A stretch of DNA of 64,000 nt from Treponema sp. (GTDB taxonomy: Bacteria; Spirochaetota; Spirochaetia; Treponematales; Treponemataceae), in assembly GCA_016293915.1 (NCBI GenBank), contig JAEDCY010000007.1, forward strand, positions 9,944-73,943, written 5' to 3'. Every line of letters starts with the position of its first letter. Positions within the stretch are counted from its first letter, which is position 1. Below the pieces are notes generated by a model. The model was not told the origin of the DNA, ran no database searches, and saw only the letters and a list, made by a program, of their open reading frames with translations. The translations under genes were made by a program, and so were the position numbers. Below are positions 42,765-50,694 of the stretch, piece after piece.

Positions 42765-43444
42765 AATATGCCCTTAATTTCGTAAATTGATTTCATTCGT
42801 ATTGTTTTGCCTGTTTTACCGCTTGTGTTAGCAGCTCTTGCCTTTTTCATTGATTCTGCATCTTCGGCCAGAGGCTTTCCATTCGGGCTTCCAATTAAAA
42901 CGGCAGTTCCGCCAAGAGCAACCCATCCATCAGTGTATTTCTGCATATCATCAAGGAAAAGTGTATTTTCTATGGTTGCACCAACCTTCTTAAGAGCTGC
43001 CATATAAGAATCAGGGTACGGTTTGCCGTTAAAACCTGCATCACGGATATCAGTTACTGCTTCAAATAAATCTGCAATTCCAAGTTTTCCAAGAACTGTA
43101 TCTGCATGTTCATGTGGTGCATTTGTGAGAATTGACATAGGCATATTTAAAGAAATCAGAAAATCTCTTAAGCCTGGTTGGGGAGGTAATTCCTCTGCTT
43201 CATTCGAAGGATGTACGTGAGCAAGAAAGCCTTCTATATCTGTTAAACCTTCACTTCTAAGCCATTCAAGTGTAGTAGAGTAGTGTACAATCCGTTCTGA
43301 TCGCAGGGCAATTGCTTCATCCATAGTACAGTGAAAGAAGTTTGCAACACATTCAAGCATTCTGCGGGTAATTCCCTTATCCATTGCTGAGCTTGCAGGG
43401 TACAGCGTATTGTCCATATCAAAAAGCAGGTGTGTGTACTTCAT
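42761..43444 (-). CDS. HAD-superfamily phosphatase (pyrimidine 5'-nucleotidase type)
   Basis: 227 residues. Motif I LLFDMDNTLYP, motif II SILTNAP, motif III Lys in NGKPYPDSY and motif IV TLFLDDMQKYTDG are intact. The NTLYP start is typical of the pyrimidine 5'-nucleotidase/SDT1 branch. Pairing with a sugar kinase suggests housekeeping of sugar or nucleotide phosphates (inference). A TATAAT at 43452-43457 leaves 7 bases to the ATG with no SD. Confidence 0.82.
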   Translation of the reverse strand: MKYTHLLFDMDNTLYPASSAMDKGITRRMLECVANFFHCTMDEAIALRSERIVHYSTTLEWLRSEGLTDIEGFLAHVHPSNEAEELPPQPGLRDFLISLNMPMSILTNAPHEHADTVLGKLGIADLFEAVTDIRDAGFNGKPYPDSYMAALKKVGATIENTLFLDDMQKYTDGWVALGGTAVLIGSPNGKPLAEDAESMKKARAANTSGKTGKTIRMKSIYEIKGIL

Positions 43445-43451
43445 ATCTTGA

Positions 43452-43457
43452 ATTATA
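43452..43457 (-). promoter_or_regulatory. -10 box of the HAD-kinase operon, predicted leaderless
   Basis: TATAAT on the minus strand, 7 bases before the ATG at 43444. The -35 match is weak. Confidence 0.45.
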
Positions 43458-43531
43458 GCAAAAAGTTATCTTCTTTTATATAGGTTATTTTTCTAGCGTT
43501 AATGGAATTCTCGTTGTAAAATAGTTAGGAC

Positions 43532-45478
43532 ATGAATTCATTTTTATTCAACCATATAAAATTTCAGATTGCCTCGCTTACGATTCTTTTGATTCTGGAA
43601 GTCATTTACTTTCTGCGTCCAAAAATCAAGCTGCTTTCAAACCGCATTTTTACAGTTCTTATGGTGAGTTCTTTTGGCTATCTGATTTTTGATTTTGCTA
43701 CTATTTTTGCCCTTGTATATTATGACAGCGTTCCATTATGGTTTGTCCGCTTTACCCACCAGGGCTTTATTTTATTCCTCGATGTAGCACTTTCAAGTAT
43801 TTATCTTTATATGGATATGCTCAATCGTGATCAAAGAAGATATACTGTACCGGAACTTTCTTTGATTATTGCATCATACATAGTTGTTCTTGCTTCGATT
43901 CTTTTTGCACCAATGGATTATTACATTGGAGAGGATGGAATCTATTCTTATGGTGTAATGGCAAACTGTGTTTATGCTGTACTTATCATCTATTCTGTAA
44001 TGACGGTTCTTCAGACTTTACGTCATATAAAAAATAAGGTACATCGTAAACAGAAAATCTGTGTACTTATGACAATGGCTTTGTGGATTGGCTTTGGTGG
44101 TGTACAGATTATTGAACCAAGAATTCTTATTTCAAGTGTTGGAATTTCTGCCATTATTCTTTTGATGTTTCTTTCGCTTGAGAATCCATCTGAATATCTG
44201 GATAGCGAAACCCGTGCTTTCAATTATTATGCGCTAAAAACAGTTTTGCAGGAATGTCTGAGTCGCAAAAAACGATATGCTATTGTATGTATGGAGCTGG
44301 ATGAAGCTTCGATTATTGAAAATTATGCAAGAAATAATGTAATTTCTGATGTCTTAATTGAAATTAAATCTTTTGTTGAAAGAAACTTTAAGACTCCCTG
44401 CTATCGCATGAATCGAATGACTTTGGTTTTTCTGCTGGACAACAAAAAACTTACTAAACTTGATTTATATCTTGATATTCTTTCTGAAAGATTCTCTCAA
44501 AACTGGGAATTAAAAGACAGGTCTGTTCGTCTTAATGCCCACGCTGACGTTTTGTGTTGTCCGGAAGATTTCCCTTTTGACGGAAATGTTCAGGAACTTC
44601 TTGATTTTGCTGAAGATTCAGAAACTTACAGTCAGTCGGTTGGATTTATCAAAAGAATTGATGAAAAAGCCCGCGAAAAGAGAATCCGCCGCCGAAAGAT
44701 TATTCACATCATGTCTGAAGCAATAAAGGAGGATGGCATTGAAATGTATTTTCAGCCAATTTATTGTCTTTCAGAAAAACGTTTTACAAATGCCGAAGCT
44801 CTTGTTCGCCTTAAAGATAATCAGACTATCGGATATATTTCACCTGAAGAATTCATACCGCTTGCAGAAAAAAAAGGCATGATTATGCCTCTTAGTAATC
44901 TTATTTTCAATCACGTTTTCAATTTTATGGCTGAAAATAATTTGAGGCGTAAAGGTGTAAATCATATTGAGGTAAATCTTTCTGGTCTTCAGTCTGTTGA
45001 TGCAAATCTTCCAAAATTAATGAAATCTCTTTTGATGAAGCATAATATTGCTCCAGATACTGTAAATCTAGAAATTACTGAATCTATAGCTGTTACTTCG
45101 GGTTATATGCTTAAGAAAAATATGGATGAGCTTAGAAAGTTTGGCTTTTCTTTCTCTATGGACGATTTTGGAACAGGTTATTCGAATCTTTCCCGCATTG
45201 CTAAAGCTGATTTTGAAATGATAAAAATAGACAAGAGTCTTTTATGGCCTTGCTTTAAAGAAGATGGAACAGATGGCACAAGAAATGCAAAGATTCTCCT
45301 GGAAAGTATGATAAGTATGCTGCTTAAAATTGGACGTCAAATTGTCGTTGAAGGAATTGAGACAAAAGAGCAGTTTGAATATCTTGAATCACTTGGAATT
45401 ACTTATGCACAGGGCTTTTATTTCAGCAAACCTTTATGCGAAAAAGATTTTATTAAGTTTCTTGAGGATCATTCTTAG
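43532..45478 (+). CDS. Membrane c-di-GMP phosphodiesterase (EAL) with degenerate GGDEF
   Basis: 648 residues. About seven membrane helices fill residues 8-215. A GGDEF-like fold follows (about 225-375) without the GGDEF motif (RMTLVFLLDNKKL at that place). The EAL domain has all key motifs: AEALVRL (about 420), DDFGTGYSNLS, KIDKSLL and VVEGIETKEQFEYL. It should hydrolyse c-di-GMP in response to a membrane signal. A TAAAAT box (43517-43522) leaves only a few leader bases. It converges with and overlaps the trmJ-like gene by 26 bases. Confidence 0.85.
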   Translation: MNSFLFNHIKFQIASLTILLILEVIYFLRPKIKLLSNRIFTVLMVSSFGYLIFDFATIFALVYYDSVPLWFVRFTHQGFILFLDVALSSIYLYMDMLNRDQRRYTVPELSLIIASYIVVLASILFAPMDYYIGEDGIYSYGVMANCVYAVLIIYSVMTVLQTLRHIKNKVHRKQKICVLMTMALWIGFGGVQIIEPRILISSVGISAIILLMFLSLENPSEYLDSETRAFNYYALKTVLQECLSRKKRYAIVCMELDEASIIENYARNNVISDVLIEIKSFVERNFKTPCYRMNRMTLVFLLDNKKLTKLDLYLDILSERFSQNWELKDRSVRLNAHADVLCCPEDFPFDGNVQELLDFAEDSETYSQSVGFIKRIDEKAREKRIRRRKIIHIMSEAIKEDGIEMYFQPIYCLSEKRFTNAEALVRLKDNQTIGYISPEEFIPLAEKKGMIMPLSNLIFNHVFNFMAENNLRRKGVNHIEVNLSGLQSVDANLPKLMKSLLMKHNIAPDTVNLEITESIAVTSGYMLKKNMDELRKFGFSFSMDDFGTGYSNLSRIAKADFEMIKIDKSLLWPCFKEDGTDGTRNAKILLESMISMLLKIGRQIVVEGIETKEQFEYLESLGITYAQGFYFSKPLCEKDFIKFLEDHS

Positions 45479-46223
45479 CAGAATTTTTTGCTGCGAGTCC
45501 AGCCATTTTACTGAAAGTTTTTTCAAGATATTGAGCTTCGCCTTCTGAAAGACATGCGCGGCTCAAGATGTTTCGCCAGAAGTTTTCCATATCTTCCCGG
45601 CCTGGCATTTTAAAAAAGCCAATCTTTTTCATATTATCTGTAATTTCTGCAACGGTCTGGTCAATGCGTTTCAGTGTAAGTGGGGTATAACCTCTGTATG
45701 TATTATGCTGTGTTTCCAGATTTTTTCTGAAAAGATGGTAACTCATAATTTGTACGGCATGGCTAAGATTTAATGAACCAAAGTTATCAGATGAAGGAAT
45801 TGTAACTCCGAGATTACATTCGTCGAGCTGTTCATCGGTAAGACCTGTGCGCTCGTTTCCAAAAATTACAGCGACTCGGCCGCCAGATTCCTTTGTTGAG
45901 CCTGTTGAAATCTGATTTGCCATATCTGCAAATTCTTCGGGCAGCAGCAGTTTACCGCGTTTTTTTCCACGTCTGCGGGTAGTTCCTGCGCAAATTGCAC
46001 AGTCTGCGGTTGCTTCTTTTATCGAATTATAAAACTTTGCCTTATCAAAAATTTCACCGGCATGAATTGCCAGAACGTGAATGTGTTCTATATCGTAATC
46101 AGATTTATTTCCTACAATGCGAAGCTCGCTTATATCATTATTTGCCATAGCACGGCATGCCGCTCCAATATTTCGCGATTCATCCGGATGGTCAAGAATT
46201 ATTACTATATTTGAAAGATTCAT
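45453..46223 (-). CDS. TrmJ/SpoU-family tRNA 2'-O-methyltransferase
   Basis: 256 residues. The trefoil-knot SPOUT motifs are present: PDESRNIGAACRAM (motif 1), VIFGNERTGLTDEQL (motif 2) and SSDNFGSLNLSHAVQIMSYH (motif 3). The arrangement with a C-terminal helical extension fits TrmJ, which methylates the ribose at position 32. The peptide QISTGSTKES at about 105-114 resembles the family A-encoded VVSTGSTTG of IorA. The promoter predicts a leaderless message. Confidence 0.85.
   Translation of the reverse strand: MNLSNIVIILDHPDESRNIGAACRAMANNDISELRIVGNKSDYDIEHIHVLAIHAGEIFDKAKFYNSIKEATADCAICAGTTRRRGKKRGKLLLPEEFADMANQISTGSTKESGGRVAVIFGNERTGLTDEQLDECNLGVTIPSSDNFGSLNLSHAVQIMSYHLFRKNLETQHNTYRGYTPLTLKRIDQTVAEITDNMKKIGFFKMPGREDMENFWRNILSRACLSEGEAQYLEKTFSKMAGLAAKNSAKNDPQET
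45891..45914. repeat. Degenerate family A element inside the trmJ-like gene
   Basis: TTGTTGAGCCTGTTGAAATC matches the short iorA copy GTGGTTGAGCCTGTCGAAAC at most positions, in the same reading frame and orientation. Confidence 0.5.
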
Positions 46224-46229
46224 ACAGAA

Positions 46230-46258
46230 AGTATAAAAGAAAAAAACTTTTGTGGCAA
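46230..46258 (-). promoter_or_regulatory. trmJ-like gene promoter, predicted leaderless
   Basis: Minus strand TTGCCA (46253-46258), 17-base spacer, TATACT (46230-46235), 6 bases to the ATG at 46223. Confidence 0.6.
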
Positions 46259-46298
46259 ATGTTACAGAAAATAAGGATTCATCTTAAGTGTTTTTTTC

Positions 46299-46328
46299 TT
46301 GTAAAATTTGCAAATTTGGGTTTATAAT
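46299..46328 (+). promoter_or_regulatory. Promoter of the ATPase-fold gene
   Basis: TTGTAA (46299-46304), 18-base spacer, TATAAT (46323-46328). Only about 6 bases of leader precede the ATG at 46341. Confidence 0.5.
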
Positions 46329-46340
46329 ATAGTATATTAT

Positions 46341-47009
46341 ATGAAAGTAGAAGAGACAGAGTTAAGCGAAAACGAAATTTCCTGCATCAAGAAGGCTGTA
46401 AAAGATCGACAGCCTATAGATTTTTTTTGCTATACTCTTACACCTGATCAGAAAATCAGATTTCAGAAGATTCTAGCTATATTTCTCGAAGAATGTAATC
46501 AGATGTATCTGTACAATTACCTTACATATTGTCTCTTTGAACTTTTGGACAATGGAAGTAAGGCTAATGCAAAACGTATCTTCTTTCAGGAACATCATCT
46601 TGATATTAATAATGAAGATGATTATAAAAACGGAATGAAGACGTTTAAAGAAACTCTGCTTGAAAATACATTACATTATCAGGAAAAACTTAAAGCTGGA
46701 GAATTACGTGTCCATCTTTTACTTACTGCTAATGATGTTATTTCTGTAACTGTTTCAAATAATACAAAAATTACAGATTCTGAATATGCTCGTATTCAGG
46801 ATAAAATTAACAAAACTAAGGTTTATAATTCAATTGCTGAGGCAGTTTCAGATATTGATCAGACTGAAGGTTCCGGACTTGGTATAATAACCGTTCTTGT
46901 AATGCTAAAAAAACTTGGTCTTGATGCAAATAACCTCAAATTTGATACAACAGAAAATGAAACTGTAGCTACTATTGAAATTCCAAAAGATACTATCGAA
47001 GAGATTTAA
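46341..47009 (+). CDS. GHKL/HATPase_c-fold protein without a kinase dimerisation domain
   Basis: 222 residues. The C-terminal half has LFELLDNGSKAN (N-box-like, about 75) and TEGSGLGIITVLVMLKKLGL (G2-box-like, about 180), characteristic of histidine-kinase-type ATP-binding domains. No DHp helix with a phosphorylatable His and no sensor domain are seen. Such solo ATPase domains can act as anti-sigma or switch kinases, but that is inference. The upstream TTG-started extension is rejected because the promoter overlaps it. It overlaps the Rrf2 gene by 4 bases, convergently. Confidence 0.7.
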   Translation: MKVEETELSENEISCIKKAVKDRQPIDFFCYTLTPDQKIRFQKILAIFLEECNQMYLYNYLTYCLFELLDNGSKANAKRIFFQEHHLDINNEDDYKNGMKTFKETLLENTLHYQEKLKAGELRVHLLLTANDVISVTVSNNTKITDSEYARIQDKINKTKVYNSIAEAVSDIDQTEGSGLGIITVLVMLKKLGLDANNLKFDTTENETVATIEIPKDTIEEI

Positions 47010-47410
47010 GACTTCATTAAATCTGCAAGACTTACGCTATCAAGATATCCCTCAACAAGTTCATCAAGTTTAGTCCATAAAGGCAGTGTTCTGCAGTTAT
47101 CTTTGCGTGGGCATTCTGCAGCTCCGGCTTCGAGGCATGCAACCGGAGAAAGTGATCCTTCTGTAAGTCTTAAGATTTCGCCAATTTTATAATCTTCTGG
47201 TTTTCGGTTGAGCATATAACCGCCGCCTTTTCCATGTACAGCGTCTACCAGACCACTTTTTGAAAGAAGAGTCATAATGGCTTCTATATATTTTTGTGAT
47301 ATTTCCTGTCTTTCTGCAATTTCTTTTAATGGGGTTCGTTCAGAATCCTGATGTTCTGCAAGGTCAATCATAACCCTTAGTGCGTATCTACCTTTTGTTG
47401 AAATCAGCAT
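47006..47410 (-). CDS. Rrf2/IscR-family transcriptional regulator
   Basis: 134 residues. The winged helix MLISTKGRYALRVMIDLAEH, SQKYIEAIMTLLSKSGLV and HGKGGGYML are family hallmarks. Three cysteines (CLEAGAAECPRKDNC, about 92-106) match the Fe-S-ligating pattern of IscR-like members, so it may sense Fe-S status or redox. A TATAAT at 47439-47444 and a small CTTAT-CT-ATAAG palindrome lie upstream and could be part of autoregulation. No Fe-S assembly genes are adjacent. Confidence 0.85.
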   Translation of the reverse strand: MLISTKGRYALRVMIDLAEHQDSERTPLKEIAERQEISQKYIEAIMTLLSKSGLVDAVHGKGGGYMLNRKPEDYKIGEILRLTEGSLSPVACLEAGAAECPRKDNCRTLPLWTKLDELVEGYLDSVSLADLMKS

Positions 47411-47466
47411 TTGTCTACCTTCCTTATAGATAAGTAGATTATAACAGATTTTTTTTTATTTGGAAA

Positions 47467-47513
47467 TAAAAAAAAACAAGGTTTCCAGACAGTAACACTA
47501 AAAGGAAACCTTG
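47467..47513 (-). terminator. Terminator downstream of the hybrid signalling gene
   Basis: CAAGGTTTCC...GGAAACCTTG (10-base stem, 17-base loop) followed on the minus strand by a run of T. A second perfect hairpin GTCCAGC-GTT-GCTGGAC (47516-47532) is beside it. The rest of the gap to 47658 is featureless AT-rich DNA. Confidence 0.75.
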
Positions 47514-47658
47514 CCGTCCAGCGTTGCTGGACATCGGAGAGAGTTTATCAGCTTATTTACAAGCTAACTATAATATAGCAAAAGAATTGTTTTATGTCAA
47601 TTTTTTTTTATAGAAATATACAGGATCTTCTTATGCCTGGGCTAAAGGGCTTTAGTTT

Positions 47659-50592
47659 TTAGTTTTGAGTATTTGTTCTGACGTTGGCAGCCAGTGTAGT
47701 TGATTTTTCTACATCTTCTTTTTTTGCATAGCGGTGTGGTTGAGATGTGATTACAGTTGTTCCTTTTCCGTATTCGCTCTTAATTTCCAGGTTACCGTTC
47801 ATAAGATTAAGAAGGGATTTTGCAATGCTTAATCCCAGTCCGGCACTTGGAACTGTTGTGTTAATCAGATTGTCTTCGCGTGTAAATGTTTTGCAGATGT
47901 ATGGCAAAAATTCCTGAGAAACGCCAATTCCTGTATCTTCACAGTAAAAATTTACCTTGCATTCATTTTCCTGGTTTCCAGGAGTTTGTTTTATTCCAAA
48001 ACGAATTTTTCCGCCACGAGGTGTATACTTAAGGGCATTCATAAGAATGTTCATAACTACGTCAGTAGTATGAATTACATCCTGATAGATATAAGGATTG
48101 ATTATTTCAGACCAGTATTCAATTTCGATGCCACGTTCTTTTGCTTCATCTTTTATAAGGGCATATATTTTGTCCACGGCGTCTGTCAAATCTGTTGGAG
48201 CTTCAACAAGTTTAATGTCTCCGTTTTCTATATGAACAAGTTCACATACGTCGTTTACGAGGCTTAAAAGTAGTTCTTCGGAATTTTCTATTTTAGAAAG
48301 ATTGCTTGTAATTGCGTTGGTGTCTGTAAGGTTATCTTTGATGTCGTTTGTGAAACCGATTATTGATTGTATTGTGCCGAGGATATTTTGTGAGACGTTA
48401 TACATAAAGATATTCTTGGCTCGAATTGCGTTAGCGGCCAGATCTGCGGTACGCTGAAGTTCCATTTTTTGAATAAGCTCGGCTTCTGCTTCTGCTCGAG
48501 CTCGTTCTTCCATGGTGATATCATTTAAGAAAACATAGAAGATATCGCCATAGTTTTTAGTTTTTACAAAACGACCATAATTTCTGATATATTTTAATAT
48601 TCCAATTTTAGTTTTTATACGGTATTCAACGTAATCAAGATTGTTATCAACTGTAATCTGGTTCTCTATACTATTCTGAACACGATCAAAATCATCCGGA
48701 TGAACTATACCTCGGAAAGAATTTCCTACATATTCACGGAATTCTTCTGCAGATTCACAATCATACATTTGTATAAGTTCTTTATTAAAAGAAATAAGAT
48801 CAAGATCACCATCTGCATGATAGGAGAAGAAACCTCCGGGAATACCTTCTGCGACTTCATTTGCAGCCATCAGCATATCTTCGCTTAAAGGAGTGTTTTC
48901 ATTAACTGTTTTCTTAAGGGAAATGTTTCCACATGATATTACAGATGATTTCTTTAAGTAGGCTTCAAATTCACGGATTGGAATAGGTTTTGAAAAATAG
49001 TAGCCCTGAATATAATCACATCCAAGTGTTCTGAGAATCTTAAACTGTTCTAGTGATTCTGCTCCTTCTGCAATTGTAAGAAGTCCCATCCTGTGCGCCA
49101 TCTTGATGATGTTTTCAATTACAATTTCATTCATCTTGATGTTTCGCACAAAACTGATATCAAGTTTTATGACATTCAAGGGGAAGGAAGAAAGCAGACC
49201 TAGAGATGAATAACCGGCTCCAAAATCATCCATTTCAATCAGAAAACCTTTTTCCTGAGACCTTTTTACCTGTTTAATAATCAGTTCTGTGTTTTCAGAG
49301 TAAAGAGATTCAGTTACTTCCATATGGAGAAGACTGTGGTCGACTTTATAAGAATCAATGATATCATATTGTTTATCTATACAACCTTCTTCAAGAAAGT
49401 CTCTGCGTGAAACATTTACAGATATTGGTACAAGGGGAAGCCCCTCCTGCTCCCATCGTTTGATGTCTTTACAAACCTGCTCAAGAACAAAACTATCCAG
49501 TTTGGTTATAAAGCCGTTGCGTTCAAAAAGAGGAATAAACTGATTTGGAGACATAAAACCGTATTCAGGATGATTCCATCGAACAAGAGCTTCTGCTCCA
49601 GCAATGTGCCCGGTAATTGTTTCGTGTTTTGGTTGATAGAAAATCTGGAATTGAGCTTCTTCCAGACCACGTTCCATGGTTTCGATAATACGCTGTTCAT
49701 TTAAAAGTTGTGTCTGGAGATTATCCTCAAAAAATGCGATATCTTTTCCGTACTTTCCTTTTATATTGCTGATTGAAAGAAAGGCCCGGTCACAACAAAT
49801 TACAAGTGGCAGATCACAATCTATAGGGGCATAAATACCCATTTTTACAATTTGATGAGGGATTGGTGCTGAACTTAGAATAGTTTTTGTTATTCGTGTC
49901 AGGCGATCTACATCAACTTTTTCTGAATATTCAAAGAAAAGAATGTACTGGTCGCCACCATAACGGCCAGAAAATCCTTCAGGCATAGCTTTCATCATTT
50001 CTCTGGCTGAATAAGAAAGAAATTCATTGCATTTTTCTACGCCGTAAAGGCTGTTAGATGATTTAAAATTGTCAAAATCAAAAGCTATGATACAGAAGTT
50101 TTTTTTGCGATTATTGTTAATGAACTGTTCTGTTTTTCTTAAAAATGCTTTACGGGTAAGAAGGCCTGTAAGTTCATCGCGTTCAAGTTCATAGATAATG
50201 CGGTTTGCTTCAAAAAGTTTTACAGCAGTTTTCAGTCGATTGAGGACTTGCCTGTCTGAAAATGGTTTCTTCAAAAAGTCCATTACATTCAAGGCTAAAA
50301 GTTCATCTTCCAGCTTTGAGTTATCAATTTCTGTACTGATTAAAATAGGGAACTTTTCGGTTAAAATTGAGGCTCTGAGTCTTCTTACGATGTCTGCTGC
50401 TTCTTGAATATATATAATTGCTGATGCAATATTTTTCTGTTTGTCTGCAATTAATTTTATTGCCTCTTCTCCAGAAGAAGCTTTAACTACATCGTATTTG
50501 CGCGAAATAATATTTAAAAGCTGAGTTTCACTTTCGGTGTTGCTTTCAACTATGAGAATCTTGTATTTTTCTTTACCGTTATTATCACTCAT
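47659..50592 (-). CDS. Hybrid REC-GGDEF-EAL-PAS-histidine-kinase-like protein with several lost catalytic residues
   Basis: 977 residues. Domains in order: REC fold (10-125; Lys 109 kept but Tyr 61 where the phosphoacceptor Asp should be), GGDEF (137-290; the motif is GGDQY, 212-216), EAL (303-545; EALVRW at 334, DDFGAGYSSL, IAEGAES, all good), PAS (590-692), a short coiled coil, a HisKA-like helix where NVSQNILGT has Gln 735 in place of the phosphorylated His, and a GHKL ATPase domain with N-box NILMNALKYT and G boxes DTGIGV and GLGLSIAK. The likely real activity is c-di-GMP hydrolysis, with the kinase-like part as an ATP- or partner-responsive module (inference). Confidence 0.85.
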   Translation of the reverse strand: MSDNNGKEKYKILIVESNTESETQLLNIISRKYDVVKASSGEEAIKLIADKQKNIASAIIYIQEAADIVRRLRASILTEKFPILISTEIDNSKLEDELLALNVMDFLKKPFSDRQVLNRLKTAVKLFEANRIIYELERDELTGLLTRKAFLRKTEQFINNNRKKNFCIIAFDFDNFKSSNSLYGVEKCNEFLSYSAREMMKAMPEGFSGRYGGDQYILFFEYSEKVDVDRLTRITKTILSSAPIPHQIVKMGIYAPIDCDLPLVICCDRAFLSISNIKGKYGKDIAFFEDNLQTQLLNEQRIIETMERGLEEAQFQIFYQPKHETITGHIAGAEALVRWNHPEYGFMSPNQFIPLFERNGFITKLDSFVLEQVCKDIKRWEQEGLPLVPISVNVSRRDFLEEGCIDKQYDIIDSYKVDHSLLHMEVTESLYSENTELIIKQVKRSQEKGFLIEMDDFGAGYSSLGLLSSFPLNVIKLDISFVRNIKMNEIVIENIIKMAHRMGLLTIAEGAESLEQFKILRTLGCDYIQGYYFSKPIPIREFEAYLKKSSVISCGNISLKKTVNENTPLSEDMLMAANEVAEGIPGGFFSYHADGDLDLISFNKELIQMYDCESAEEFREYVGNSFRGIVHPDDFDRVQNSIENQITVDNNLDYVEYRIKTKIGILKYIRNYGRFVKTKNYGDIFYVFLNDITMEERARAEAEAELIQKMELQRTADLAANAIRAKNIFMYNVSQNILGTIQSIIGFTNDIKDNLTDTNAITSNLSKIENSEELLLSLVNDVCELVHIENGDIKLVEAPTDLTDAVDKIYALIKDEAKERGIEIEYWSEIINPYIYQDVIHTTDVVMNILMNALKYTPRGGKIRFGIKQTPGNQENECKVNFYCEDTGIGVSQEFLPYICKTFTREDNLINTTVPSAGLGLSIAKSLLNLMNGNLEIKSEYGKGTTVITSQPHRYAKKEDVEKSTTLAANVRTNTQN

Positions 50593-50694
50593 AAATAAAT
50601 ATGTACAATATTTATAATTATATCACACTTTGTATACATTACAAATATTTTTTAAAGTTTGAAACGGTAAAACGGTAAAGAAATTGTTATATTG

